From Streptomyces sp. MBT65 (GTDB taxonomy: Bacteria > Actinomycetota > Actinomycetes > Streptomycetales > Streptomycetaceae), in NCBI RefSeq assembly GCF_016612545.1, contig NZ_JAENRY010000055.1:1-33805 (forward strand): a stretch of DNA of 33,805 nt. The letters run 5' to 3'. Of this stretch, positions 10,279-17,742 are shown in pieces; position 1 is the stretch's first letter; each line of letters opens with the position of its first letter. The notes under the pieces are model-generated. The model was not told the origin of the DNA and did not search any database. It saw only the letters and a program-made list of their open reading frames with translations. Both the position numbers and the translations under genes were made by a program.

Positions 10279-10932
10279 ATGGTTGGCACAGTCCCCCCTA
10301 TCGCCACGGTCCCGCTCCCCCGCCGCCCGCCCGATCCGGACGACGGTCGGCGGCACTGGTACGAGAACGAACTGGGGTGGCGCACGGTGCCCGGAGAGCC
10401 GCTGCGGCTCGTCACGGGTCTGCGGTTCGACGTCCTGGACGTGCCGGTCGAGGCCGGCGTCGCGGCGCTGTGGCGGCTGGGGCCGGACTCACCGGTGGCC
10501 GTACGGGGCGACCGGATGCGGCTGCTGGTGGCCGCGGGCAGCGCGGAGGAGCTTCCGGGGCTGCTGGACTGGCTGGAGTGGGGCGCCCTGGCGCCGACGC
10601 TGGATCTGGTGGCGCTCGGCGCGGACGGGCACATGGAGGCGCCGTCGCTCCCCGGGGCGAGGCCGGCAGGGGCGCCGCGGCCCGGCGCGGGGCCCGTGAA
10701 CGCGAAGGGGCAACCGCTTCCCGCGAGCGGCTCCCGTCCCTTGCAGGGGGCCGCCGTGTGGCTGCGACCCCCCGAGCCGGGGTGCGAGGTCGAAGCCTCG
10801 CTGCCGGCGATGCCGGCCGTGGGGGGCGTAGGGAACACCCCTGATCTCGTACGACTTGTGGACACGGTGGCCACTCAGTGCCACCGGGTACGGCTGCGGC
10901 GCTCGTGCGCTCAGCCGTTGGCCTTCTCGTAG
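10279..10932 (+). CDS. SCO3374 family protein, proline-rich, function unknown
   Basis: 217 residues from the ATG at 10279; the frame is open further upstream but without a better start. The N-terminal half is a compact domain (RHWYENELGWRTVPGEPLRLVTGLRFDVLDVPVEAG) that looks globular, with LRFDVLDVP characteristic of actinobacterial relatives. The middle is Pro/Ala/Gly-rich, and the C-terminal part (VWLRPPEPGCEVEASLPA) returns to ordered composition. There is no signal peptide or membrane segment. The family sits between clpC and lsr2 in streptomycetes. The first domain somewhat recalls the N-terminal part of actinophage-like primase/polymerase proteins (similarity from memory, unproven). Its last 22 bases overlap the convergent 3' end of lsr2. 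The start choice is uncertain. Confidence 0.8.
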   Translation: MVGTVPPIATVPLPRRPPDPDDGRRHWYENELGWRTVPGEPLRLVTGLRFDVLDVPVEAGVAALWRLGPDSPVAVRGDRMRLLVAAGSAEELPGLLDWLEWGALAPTLDLVALGADGHMEAPSLPGARPAGAPRPGAGPVNAKGQPLPASGSRPLQGAAVWLRPPEPGCEVEASLPAMPAVGGVGNTPDLVRLVDTVATQCHRVRLRRSCAQPLAFS

Positions 10933-11246
10933 GCCTCGCGAATGGCCGCGGGAACACGACCGCGGTCGTTCACGTCGTGGCCGTTCTCCTTGGCCCATGC
11001 GCGAATCTGCGCGGTGTCCTGGCTGCCACCCGTAGCGGCGCGTGCCTTTCCGCGACCACCCGAAGCACGGCCACCGGTACGGCGCCCGCCCTTCACGTAA
11101 GCCTCGAGAAGTCCACGGAGCTTGTCCGCATTCGCGGTGGTGAGATCGATCTCGTACGTCTTGCCGTCCAGCGCGAACGTCACCGTCTCGTCCGCCTCGC
11201 CGCCGTCGAGGTCATCGACAAGAAGGACCTGAACCTTCTGTGCCAC
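10911..11246 (-). CDS. lsr2: Lsr2 nucleoid-associated xenogeneic silencer
   Basis: 111 residues from the GTG at 11246, with AAGGA 7 nt upstream; the ATG five codons earlier would place the ribosome site inside the gene. The N-terminal oligomerisation domain starts AQKVQVLLVDDLDGGEADET and ends around residue 55. A basic Gly/Arg linker (GGRRTGGRASGGRGK) follows. The C-terminal DNA-binding domain has the Lsr2 signature IRAWAKENGH and the minor-groove-inserting RGR in VNDRGRVPAAI. Lsr2 bridges AT-rich DNA and silences horizontally acquired and antibiotic gene clusters in Streptomyces. The gene has its own promoter region upstream with a palindrome. It overlaps the convergent SCO3374-like gene by 22 nt. 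Confidence 0.97.
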   Translation of the reverse strand: MAQKVQVLLVDDLDGGEADETVTFALDGKTYEIDLTTANADKLRGLLEAYVKGGRRTGGRASGGRGKARAATGGSQDTAQIRAWAKENGHDVNDRGRVPAAIREAYEKANG

Positions 11247-11312
11247 CGGATTTCCTTTCATCGATTACTTGCGGGTCTGGGGTCTGCGGCGTCCGCCGTT
11301 TCGCCGTCCCCT

Positions 11313-11345
11313 GTTATATGCAGTACTGCAGTACGTCGGAAAGCA
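11313..11345 (-). promoter_or_regulatory. Candidate lsr2 promoter with internal palindrome
   Basis: On the minus strand, TTCCGA and TATAAC (11313-11318 as read on plus: GTTATA) are 17 nt apart, about 67 nt before the GTG. The spacer contains the perfect 12-bp palindrome GTACTGCAGTAC (11323-11334), well placed for a repressor, possibly autoregulation. The flanking DNA (11330-11375) is unusually AT-rich for this window. Confidence 0.5.
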
Positions 11346-11470
11346 AACCGCTTTTGCTGGAAAAACACAAACCCCTGGGAGAGACCGAGTGACCTCCCCC
11401 GCCCAGAAAGATGCGCGTTTCGGACATAGGGAACCTGGGCAGGGCGGGTCGGCCGAATTGAGGGCCGCGA

Positions 11471-12004
11471 TCACAGATGCAGAAGCATCCGGCTGTTGCC
11501 CAAGGTGTTCGGTTTCACTCGTTCGAGCCCGAGGAACTCCGCCACGCCCTCGTCATAGGAACGCAACAGCTCCGCGTAGACATCGGTGTCGACCGGTGTC
11601 TCACCGATCTCCACGAAGCCGTGCTTCGAGAAGAAGTCCACTTCGAAGGTGAGACAGAAAACGCGACGAACGCCTAGCCAACGGGCCGTGTGCAGCAACT
11701 TCTCCAGCAACTGATGACCTACACCGGCACCCTTCAAGCCCGGCTTCACCGCGAGAGTGCGGACTTCCGCGAGGTCTTCCCACATGACATGCAGTGCCCC
11801 GCAGCCGACGACCTCGGCGTTGTCGTCCCGTTCGGCGACCCAGAACTCCTGGATGTCCTCGTAAAGAGTCACCGTCGCTTTGTCGAGCAGGATGCGACCG
11901 CGGACGTAGGCGTCAAGGAGTCGGCGCACCGCCTCGACATCGCCGGTCCGGGCCCGCCGGACGGTGATGGCTTTCGCGGTGACTTCGGGGTGCTCTGCTG
12001 ACAT
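11471..12004 (-). CDS. GNAT N-acetyltransferase, short ArgA-type amino-acid N-acetyltransferase
   Basis: 177 residues with a single GNAT domain. The acetyl-CoA loop is VKPGLKGAGVGHQLLEKLL (about residues 86-104), preceded by the GCGALHVMWEDLAEVRTLAV strand pair. FFSKHGFVEIGETPVDTDVYAE is typical of short N-acetylglutamate synthases such as Mycobacterium tuberculosis Rv2747. The likely reaction is acetyl-CoA plus L-glutamate to N-acetylglutamate, the first step of arginine synthesis, but no arg gene lies nearby. The ATG at 12004 has a TANNNT box 6 nt upstream that overlaps the stop codon of the BlaI-type gene, so it may be transcribed leaderless as well as from upstream. Family certain, substrate probable. 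Confidence 0.88.
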   Translation of the reverse strand: MSAEHPEVTAKAITVRRARTGDVEAVRRLLDAYVRGRILLDKATVTLYEDIQEFWVAERDDNAEVVGCGALHVMWEDLAEVRTLAVKPGLKGAGVGHQLLEKLLHTARWLGVRRVFCLTFEVDFFSKHGFVEIGETPVDTDVYAELLRSYDEGVAEFLGLERVKPNTLGNSRMLLHL

Positions 12005-12010
12005 GAGCGG

Positions 12011-12016
12011 ACGCTA
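12011..12016 (-). promoter_or_regulatory. Leaderless -10 box (TAGCGT) of the GNAT gene
   Basis: The minus strand reads TAGCGT, then 6 nt, then ATG. No ribosome site fits this start. The TAG of the box is also the stop codon of the upstream BlaI-type gene. Confidence 0.55.
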
Positions 12017-12439
12017 TCGCCCGCCGCCCGAGGGCGCGGAGCCGGGGTTCTGGACGCCGTCCGCGGGTTCGGGTGTTTCCGGTCCCTGGACGATGCGTAC
12101 GGCGCTGCGCAGGGCCTCGCGCTGTTCGTCGCTCATCATCCCGAAGAAGGCGACGAGAGCGGCCGCGGGGTTGTCGCTCTGGGACCAGGCGTCGTTCATC
12201 AGGGCGGCGGAGTAGGCGGCTCGTGTGGAGACCGCCTCATATCGATAGGCCCGGCCTTCCGCCTCCCGACGTACCCAGCCCTTCTGATGGAGATTGTCCA
12301 AAACGGTCATCACCGTGGTGTACGCGATGGACCGTTCCTGCCGAAGGTCTTCCAGGACTTCTCGAACGGTCACCGGGCGGTTCCACTTCCACACCCGCGT
12401 CATGACCGAGTCTTCGAGTTCTCCCAATGGGCGAGGCAC
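12014..12439 (-). CDS. BlaI/MecI/CopY family transcriptional repressor
   Basis: 141 residues from the GTG at 12439. The winged helix occupies about 5-75: the start PLGELEDSVMTRVWKW, the AYTTVMTVLDNLHQKGWVRRE recognition segment and the wing RAYRYEAV are characteristic. The dimerisation helices follow (AFFGMMSDEQREALRSA), then a disordered Pro/Gly tail. BlaI/MecI proteins repress beta-lactamase-type genes and are released by cleavage through a BlaR1-type M56 sensor; no such sensor is adjacent. The nearest upstream gene is a 59-residue membrane protein separated by a terminator. Nine nt downstream begins the GNAT gene. The target is unknown; the CCACTATGG half-symmetry just before the start is a possible autoregulatory site. 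Confidence 0.92.
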   Translation of the reverse strand: MPRPLGELEDSVMTRVWKWNRPVTVREVLEDLRQERSIAYTTVMTVLDNLHQKGWVRREAEGRAYRYEAVSTRAAYSAALMNDAWSQSDNPAAALVAFFGMMSDEQREALRSAVRIVQGPETPEPADGVQNPGSAPSGGGR

Positions 12440-12470
12440 AGCTCAGAACCATAGTGGAAAAGGAACAAAA

Positions 12471-12521
12471 AGGGCGTACGACTCGGAAAGCACGCGCGTG
12501 CGTGCGGGAGTCGTACGCCCT
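12471..12521 (-). terminator. Rho-independent-type terminator of the small membrane-protein gene
   Basis: A perfect 14-bp stem (12471-12484 with 12508-12521, GGGCGTACGACTC core) has a 23-nt loop that is itself partly palindromic. On the minus strand it is followed by TTTTTGTTCC, an unusual T-run for this genome. It lies 26 nt past the stop of the 59-residue gene and separates it from the BlaI-type gene. Confidence 0.9.
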
Positions 12522-12547
12522 GGAAGGCGCCGCCGAAAGGGGAAGGT

Positions 12548-12727
12548 TCAGGCGTCGGTGGTCGACGTGGCCTGGCGGGCGCTCTCCGCGCGCGCGATGG
12601 CGGCGTCGACGGCCGCGTCCTCCTTGGCCTTCATGGCTCCGCCCTGGGTCTTCACGATGACCCGGATCAGTCCGATGAAGAACACGGCCATGACGACCGG
12701 GGGCACGAGCGCGGAGACATAGTCCAT
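12548..12727 (-). CDS. Small single-span membrane protein (59 residues), function unknown
   Basis: The minus-strand frame runs from the ATG at 12727 to the TGA at 12548-12550, 59 residues. It starts MDYVSALVPPVVMAVFFIGL, a single transmembrane segment (about residues 4-24) with a following basic IRVIVKTQ, so the C-terminus is probably cytoplasmic. The tail (KAKEDAAVDAAIARAESAR) is a charged amphipathic helix. A TACTCT box exactly 6 nt before the ATG indicates leaderless transcription and explains why the GGAG just upstream is too close to act as a ribosome site. A strong terminator follows. The third-position GC bias, the promoter and the terminator together make this a real gene despite its size. 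Its job is unknown. Confidence 0.85.
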   Translation of the reverse strand: MDYVSALVPPVVMAVFFIGLIRVIVKTQGGAMKAKEDAAVDAAIARAESARQATSTTDA

Positions 12728-12733
12728 GTCTCC

Positions 12734-12739
12734 AGAGTA
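12734..12739 (-). promoter_or_regulatory. Leaderless -10 box (TACTCT) of the 59-residue gene
   Basis: The minus strand reads TACTCT, then GGAGAC, then ATG, the TANNNT-N6-start arrangement of actinobacterial leaderless genes. The box lies in the short gap before the gene, 35 nt after the upstream stop. Confidence 0.6.
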
Positions 12740-12774
12740 GCCACGGGCCCCCGGGAGGACGGGGCGGGGTCGGT

Positions 12775-13428
12775 TCAGCCGGCCGCGAGTTGCTGCGGCG
12801 GGTTCGTGGGGGGCGGTGCCGGTTTGCGCCGCGGGAAGACCTCGCCCGGGGTGGGGACCGGCCGGGACGGCTTGGGCGCGGCGGGCGCGGGCGTCGGCGC
12901 CGGCCGCTCCACGGGCTTGCGCACCGGCTCCTTGGCGTCCTCGCCGACCGGCGAGAGGCCTCCGGGGAGCGCCAGGAGACGGGTGCGCGAGGCGGGGACG
13001 GTCGGGGCGACGGGCCGGGCTGTCGCACGACGGGCCAGACGCGCGCGTACGTCCTGTTCGGCGAGGGTGAGGCAGCGGTCCAGGAGCACGGCGGCGGACG
13101 GGTTGCCGCGCAGCGCCCGCAGGGCGGAGAGGTCGTCGACGTCCGGACGGTACCCGGCACCGAGCGCCTCCTCCAGGAGGGTGAGGTACCCGGCGGTGGT
13201 GCCTGGTAGGGCGGCGCGATAGCGAGCGAGGTCGGCGACCAGGAAGGCGCGCAGCCGGACTCCCTCACGTACCGCCTCGTCGAGCGATTCGGCGAGCCGG
13301 AGACAGTCCTGGACGTCCTCGGCCGAGGCGGTTCTGGGCTGGAGGGCGAGGGCGAGAGCGCGACGGAGCACACGCAGCTCCTCCGCACCGAACGCCATGC
13401 CGCCGCGGGATCCGTATGGCGTGGGCAT
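12775..13428 (-). CDS. Conserved hypothetical protein, helical with proline-rich tail
   Basis: 217 residues from the ATG at 13428 (MPTPYGSRGG), favoured by a TATCGT box 6 nt upstream; an internal ATG at 13398 (MAFGAEELR) is the alternative. Residues about 11-130 are predicted helical (AEELRVLRRALALALQPR; EDVQDCLRLAESLDEAVREG; LRAFLVADLARYRAALPG; TLAEQDVRARLARR). The tail from about 135 on is rich in Pro, Ala and Lys/Arg and probably disordered. There are no membrane spans, cysteines or catalytic motifs. It is a streptomycete family I know only as hypothetical. It stands 47 nt upstream of the 59-residue membrane protein in the same direction, and an 800-base repeat-filled gap lies on its other side. 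Confidence 0.82.
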   Translation of the reverse strand: MPTPYGSRGGMAFGAEELRVLRRALALALQPRTASAEDVQDCLRLAESLDEAVREGVRLRAFLVADLARYRAALPGTTAGYLTLLEEALGAGYRPDVDDLSALRALRGNPSAAVLLDRCLTLAEQDVRARLARRATARPVAPTVPASRTRLLALPGGLSPVGEDAKEPVRKPVERPAPTPAPAAPKPSRPVPTPGEVFPRRKPAPPPTNPPQQLAAG

Positions 13429-13434
13429 GCGCCG

Positions 13435-13440
13435 ACGATA
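13435..13440 (-). promoter_or_regulatory. Leaderless -10 box (TATCGT) of the conserved hypothetical gene
   Basis: The minus strand reads TATCGT, six bases, then the ATG at 13428. No ribosome site precedes this ATG. The -35 region is not clear. Confidence 0.5.
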
Positions 13441-13551
13441 CGCGCTAATCAGACAAATTCGACATAGGGGGTGGGTGTGGCGCGGGGATTTCGCCCGGGG
13501 GCGGGCATCGGGACCTCCGGTGGGCACGGGGAGCCGGACCACGACCGGGTG

Positions 13552-14165
13552 CTACGACTCCGTCGCGCGCGGCAGCTGTCGTCGGGGGCGGCGACGCCCT
13601 GGGGAGGCGGGCGACGCCGGTCATCTCGCGGGCGACGCACGACGGCCGGTACCAGGGCTTCGTCGCGTGTGCGTCGGGCGGGGCGGCACCCTGTGGGCGG
13701 AAGCGGCGGCGGCACCTTGCAGGTGTGCGCCTGAGTGACGACTAAGCGTCCGGACGCCGGCCCGGCGGGTCTACGGCCCCGTCGCGCACGCGGCAGCGCC
13801 GTCGAGCGCGGGAACACCCTGTGCGGGCGGAAAGCAGCGGCGACCCCCGTGGGCGGGCGTGAGCGGGGCCAGGGGCCGGACGCCCCCTGGGGGCACTACG
13901 GCGCGGCAGCCCTGTCGAGCGCGACGACGCCCTGCGGGCGAAAGGACGGCACCCGCGGACGCGGATGAGCGAGGCCGGCGGGGCGTCGCCCACCCCGCAC
14001 GACGGCTCTGTCCCGCGCGCGGGAGCTGCTGTCAGACGCGATGACACCCCGGCGCCCGAACCTCGCAGGCGCCCGCCTGAGCAACGCCACCACAGGGCGC
14101 CGCCCGCCAGGACTACGGCTCCGCCGCGCCCGGCCGCCGCCGTCAGGCGCTACGGCACCGGGCCG
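13552..14165. repeat. Array of about six diverged ~110-base tandem repeats in a gap without genes
   Basis: The gap 13441-14240 carries no supportable gene: short frames on both strands have Arg/Pro-rich, low-quality translations. The minus strand contains about six copies of a degenerate unit whose best-conserved part reads roughly GCGCGCGACGGAGCCGTAG. The copies begin on the plus strand near 13552, 13651, 13771, 13895, 13999 and 14112, so the spacing is 99-124 bases. A second block, about CCCGCAGGGYGTC with GCGCTCGAC, recurs 25-40 bases upstream of the first on the minus strand in most copies. Copies differ by indels and substitutions. It is neither CRISPR nor an insertion sequence. Boundaries are approximate. 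Confidence 0.75.
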
Positions 14166-14240
14166 GCGCGCCTGAGCAGCGTTGGCGGGGGCGGGGCGCC
14201 GCCTGGCAGCAGGCAGCCTCGTGCGCACCGACGCGCCGGG

Positions 14241-15038
14241 TCACATCCGGGAGACGTTCCGCTCGTAGACCAGTCGTAGGCCGATCAGGGTCAGCCAGGG
14301 CTCGTGTTCGTCGATCACCGAGGCCTCGCCCAGGACCATCGGGGCGAGGCCGCCGGTGGCGATCACGGTGACGTCCTCCGGGTCGTCGGCCAGTTCCTTG
14401 GCCATGCGGGTGACGACGCCGTCGACCTGGCCGGCGAAGCCGTAGACGATGCCCGACTGCATCGCCTCGACCGTATTCTTGCCGATCACGCTGCGCGGGC
14501 GGGCGACCTCGATCTTGCGGAGCTGGGCGCCCTTGACGCCGAGCGCCTCGACCGAGATCTCGATGCCGGGGGCGATGACGCCGCCGATGTACTCCCCGCG
14601 CGCGGAGACCGCGTCGAACGTGGTCGCCGTACCGAAGTCGACGACGATCGCGGGACCCCCGTAGAGCTCGACCGCGGCGACCGCGTTAATGATGCGGTCC
14701 GCGCCGACCTCCTTGGGGTTGTCGGTCAGGATCGGGACACCGGTCTTGACGCCGGGTTCGACGAGGACGGCGGGCACGTCGCCGTAGTAGCGGCGGGTCA
14801 CCTCGCGCAGTTCGTGCAGGACGGACGGCACGGTGGCGCAGATCGCGATGCCGTCGATGCCGTCGCCCAGCTCCTCTCCGAGGAGCGGGTGCATGCCCAT
14901 CAGGCCCTGGAGGAGTACGGCGAGTTCGTCGGCGGTGCGGCGCGCGTCCGTGGAGATGCGCCAGTGTTCGATGATCTCCTCGCCGTCGAACAGACCCAGG
15001 ACGGTGTGCGTGTTGCCCACGTCGATCGTGAGGAGCAT
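14241..15038 (-). CDS. coaX: Type III pantothenate kinase
   Basis: 265 residues, the usual length. Motifs of the ASKHA-fold CoaX family are present: the ATP-binding start LTIDVGNTHTVLGLF, the pantothenate-site GADRIINAVAA, and the acidic DFGTATTFD with the catalytic Asp region. It phosphorylates pantothenate with ATP, the first step of CoA synthesis; type III enzymes need a monovalent cation and are not inhibited by CoA. It is the last gene of the panC-nadB-nadC-coaX operon, starting 2 nt after the nadC stop, with its ribosome site inside the nadC 3' end. Downstream is the repeat-filled gap. Confidence 0.97.
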   Translation of the reverse strand: MLLTIDVGNTHTVLGLFDGEEIIEHWRISTDARRTADELAVLLQGLMGMHPLLGEELGDGIDGIAICATVPSVLHELREVTRRYYGDVPAVLVEPGVKTGVPILTDNPKEVGADRIINAVAAVELYGGPAIVVDFGTATTFDAVSARGEYIGGVIAPGIEISVEALGVKGAQLRKIEVARPRSVIGKNTVEAMQSGIVYGFAGQVDGVVTRMAKELADDPEDVTVIATGGLAPMVLGEASVIDEHEPWLTLIGLRLVYERNVSRM

Positions 15039-15040
15039 GA

Positions 15041-16018
15041 CTACTGCGCCTCACGGAGGTCGAGGCCGATGTCCAGGATCGGCGCGGAGTGGGTCAGGGC
15101 GCCTACGGCGAGATAGTCCACCCCGGTGTCGGCGTACACCTTGGCGTTGTCCAGGGTGAGCCGTCCCGAAGCCTCCAGGGCGGCACGGCCGTGGACGATG
15201 CCGACGGCTTCCGCGCACTCCTCGGGCGTGAAGTTGTCCAGCAGGATCAGGTCCGCGCCCGCATCCAGGACCTCACGGAGCTGGTGCAGGGTGTCGACCT
15301 CGACCTCGATCGCCACGTCCGGGAACGCCTCCCGTACGGCCTTGAAGGCCTGGGCGACGCCGCCCGCGGCGACCACGTGGTTGTCCTTGACGAGGGCCGC
15401 GTCCGAGAGGGACATGCGGTGGTTGACCCCGCCGCCGCAGCGGACCGCGTACTTCTCCAGGGCGCGCAGCCCGGGCGTCGTCTTACGGGTGTCGCGGACC
15501 TTCGTCCGCGTGCCCTCCAGGGCGTCGGCCCACGCGCGCGTGGCGGTCGCGATACCGGAGAGGCGGCACAGGAGGTTGAGGGCGCTGCGCTCGGCGGTCA
15601 GCAGGTCGCGCGTGCGCGTGGTGACCGACAGGAGCTTCTGTCCGGCCTCCACAAGGTCGCCGTCCTCCACATGCCGCTCGACCTCGAACTCGTCGGTGCA
15701 GACCACGGAGACCACCGCTTCGGCGACCCTGAGGCCCGCCACGACACCGGCCTCACGCGCGGTGAAGTCGGCCGTGGCGACGGCCTCTTCGGGGATGGTC
15801 GCCACCGTCGTCACGTCGACGCCGTGGGCCAGGTCCTCCTGGATGGCGACATTGGCGATGTCCTCGACCTCCAGGGGGTCGAGTCCGGCGTCGGCCAGGA
15901 GCTCGGCGAGCGCGGGGTCGAGGCCGCACTCCAGGTACTCCAGGTCGGCGCCCGCGCCGCAGGCACAGCCGTCACCGCAGCCACCGCTGTCGGCGAGGGG
16001 AAGGTCGTGGGTGCTCAC
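15041..16018 (-). CDS. nadC: Nicotinate-nucleotide pyrophosphorylase (quinolinate phosphoribosyltransferase)
   Basis: 325 residues from the GTG at 16018. A GTG three codons earlier (16027) overlaps the nadB stop by 4 nt as GTGA, but its AGGAG is only 2 nt away; for 16018 the same AGGAG is 11 nt away. NadC joins quinolinate and PRPP to give nicotinate mononucleotide, CO2 and PPi. Family motifs include RDTRKTTPGLRALEKYAVRCGG (substrate-binding Arg/Lys/His), NHRMSLSDAALVKDNH, IEVEVDTL, LLDNF and DYLAVGALTHSAP. Unusual is an N-terminal extension of about 35 residues with three cysteines in GGCGDGCACG, absent from typical enzymes; it may bind metal or be disordered. It is coupled to nadB and followed by coaX. 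Confidence 0.97.
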   Translation of the reverse strand: MSTHDLPLADSGGCGDGCACGAGADLEYLECGLDPALAELLADAGLDPLEVEDIANVAIQEDLAHGVDVTTVATIPEEAVATADFTAREAGVVAGLRVAEAVVSVVCTDEFEVERHVEDGDLVEAGQKLLSVTTRTRDLLTAERSALNLLCRLSGIATATRAWADALEGTRTKVRDTRKTTPGLRALEKYAVRCGGGVNHRMSLSDAALVKDNHVVAAGGVAQAFKAVREAFPDVAIEVEVDTLHQLREVLDAGADLILLDNFTPEECAEAVGIVHGRAALEASGRLTLDNAKVYADTGVDYLAVGALTHSAPILDIGLDLREAQ

Positions 16019-16023
16019 TTCTG

Positions 16024-17742
16024 TCACTGCTCCTGGGGACGGTGCTGCCGGGTCGGGGGGAAGTCTGCGGTGTCCGTGGTGTGTACGGCCAGCGTGCGAT
16101 CGGGATTCAGCCGTACGACGATGTGGCGGCGCCATGCGCTGTCGTCGCGCTCGGCGTGGTCCTCGCGCCAGTGGCAGCCGCGGGTCTCCTCGCGCTGGGC
16201 TGCGGCGGTGACCAGGACGCGGGCCACGCACAGGAGGTTGGTGGCCTCCCAGGTGTCGACGCCGGGCTCGGCGGTCTTGCCGTTCTCGTCGAGGGCGTCG
16301 CGGGCTTCGGTGTGCAGCTGCTGGAGCTGTCCGGCGGCCTTGGCGAGGGAGTCGGCGGAGCGCAGGACGCCCGCGCCCTCGGTCATGATCCGCTGGATCG
16401 CGAAGCGGGCCTCGGGGGCGAGCAGCGGGTGCGCGGGCTTCTGGGGGTGCGGGACCGGTTCGGGCACACGCGCGTGGAGGGCGGCTTCGGCCTGGCTCGC
16501 GGTGACGTCGGCGACGATGCGCTCGGCGTAGACGAGGCCTTCGAGGAGGGAGTTCGAGGCCAGCCGGTTCGCACCGTGCACGCCGGTGCAGGCGACCTCC
16601 CCGCACGCGTAAAGGCCGGGGACGGTCGTACGGCCCCGGGAATCGGTGCGGACGCCCCCGGAGGCGTAGTGGGCGGCCGGGGCGACCGGGACGGGCTCGG
16701 TGACCGGGTCGATGCCGTGGCTGCGGCAGGCGGCGAGGATCGTCGGGAAGCGGTGCTCCCACATGCCGGCGCCGAAGTGCCGCGCGTCCAGGAACATGTG
16801 CTCGGCGTCCAGCTCCTGCATGCGCCGCATGATGCCCTTGGCGACGATGTCCCGGGGCGCCAGCTCGGCCAGTTCGTGCTGGCCCACCATGAAGCGCACG
16901 CCGTCGGCGTCGACCAGGTGGGCACCCTCGCCGCGCACCGCCTCGGAGACGAGCGGCTGCTGGCCCTCCGCGTCGGCGCCGAGGAAGAGCACGGTGGGGT
17001 GGAACTGCACGAACTCCAGGTCGGAGACCTCGGCGCCCGCGCGGAGGGCGAGTGCGACCCCGTCACCGGTCGACACGGACGGGTTGGTGGTCGCGGAGAA
17101 CACCTGCCCCATGCCGCCGGTCGCGAGAACCACGGCGGGCGCGTGCACGGCGCCCACACCGTCGTGCTGGCCCTCGCCCATGACGTGCAGGGTGACGCCC
17201 GCGGTACGGCCGTCGGCGTCCGTCAGGAGGTCGAGGACGAGCGCGTTCTCGATCGTGCGCAGGCCACGCGCGTGTACGGCCTCGACGAGCGCCCGGGAGA
17301 CCTCCGCGCCGGTCGCGTCGCCGCCCGCGTGCGCGATACGGCGCCGGTGGTGACCGCCCTCGCGGGCCAGCTCCAGTCCGCCTTCGGAGGACTCGTCGAA
17401 GTGGGCGCCCGTCTCGATGAGCCGCCGTACGGCGTCGGGACCCTCGGTGACGAGGATCCGTACGGCCTCCTCGTCGCACAGGCCCGCGCCGGCCACCAGG
17501 GTGTCGTCCAGGTGCTGTTCGGGGGTGTCGCCCTCCCCGAGGGCCGCGGCGATACCGCCCTGGGCCCAGCGGGTGGAGCCGTCGTCGAGGCGGGCCTTGG
17601 TGACGACGACCGTCCGCAGCCCGGCCGCCTCGCAGCGCAGGGCCGCGGTCAGGCCGGCCACTCCGGAGCCGACGACCACCACGTCCGCGTCGATGGACCA
17701 CCCGGGGGCGGGCGCGTGCAGTCGTATGCCTGTGCTGGTCAC
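16024..17742 (-). CDS. nadB: L-aspartate oxidase
   Basis: 572 residues. The FAD-binding motif VVVGSGVAGLTAALRCE lies at about 22-38, DDGSTRWAQGGIAAAL follows, HHRRRIAHAGGDATG belongs to the substrate domain, and the active-site Arg lies in HGANRLASNSLLEGLVY. The C-terminal succinate-dehydrogenase-like helical domain is complete. NadB oxidises L-aspartate to iminoaspartate, which NadA condenses with dihydroxyacetone phosphate to quinolinate, the NadC substrate. No nadA is present in the window. The GTG start at 17742 overlaps the panC stop as GTGA, and the stop overlaps or abuts nadC, indicating translational coupling. Confidence 0.98.
   Translation of the reverse strand: MTSTGIRLHAPAPGWSIDADVVVVGSGVAGLTAALRCEAAGLRTVVVTKARLDDGSTRWAQGGIAAALGEGDTPEQHLDDTLVAGAGLCDEEAVRILVTEGPDAVRRLIETGAHFDESSEGGLELAREGGHHRRRIAHAGGDATGAEVSRALVEAVHARGLRTIENALVLDLLTDADGRTAGVTLHVMGEGQHDGVGAVHAPAVVLATGGMGQVFSATTNPSVSTGDGVALALRAGAEVSDLEFVQFHPTVLFLGADAEGQQPLVSEAVRGEGAHLVDADGVRFMVGQHELAELAPRDIVAKGIMRRMQELDAEHMFLDARHFGAGMWEHRFPTILAACRSHGIDPVTEPVPVAPAAHYASGGVRTDSRGRTTVPGLYACGEVACTGVHGANRLASNSLLEGLVYAERIVADVTASQAEAALHARVPEPVPHPQKPAHPLLAPEARFAIQRIMTEGAGVLRSADSLAKAAGQLQQLHTEARDALDENGKTAEPGVDTWEATNLLCVARVLVTAAAQREETRGCHWREDHAERDDSAWRRHIVVRLNPDRTLAVHTTDTADFPPTRQHRPQEQ

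Noticed and set aside
12011..12439. Missing BlaR1-type sensor next to the BlaI-type gene as sign of gene loss
   Set aside because: Many actinobacterial BlaI-type genes stand without an adjacent M56 sensor; nothing in the sequence shows a remnant.
13552..14165. CRISPR array
   Set aside because: Units are about 110 bases and diverged; there is no short identical repeat with unique spacers and no cas gene.
13449..14228. Short Arg/Pro-rich frames in the 800-base gap
   Set aside because: They coincide with the DNA repeats, do not stay in one frame and have no ribosome sites or domain content.
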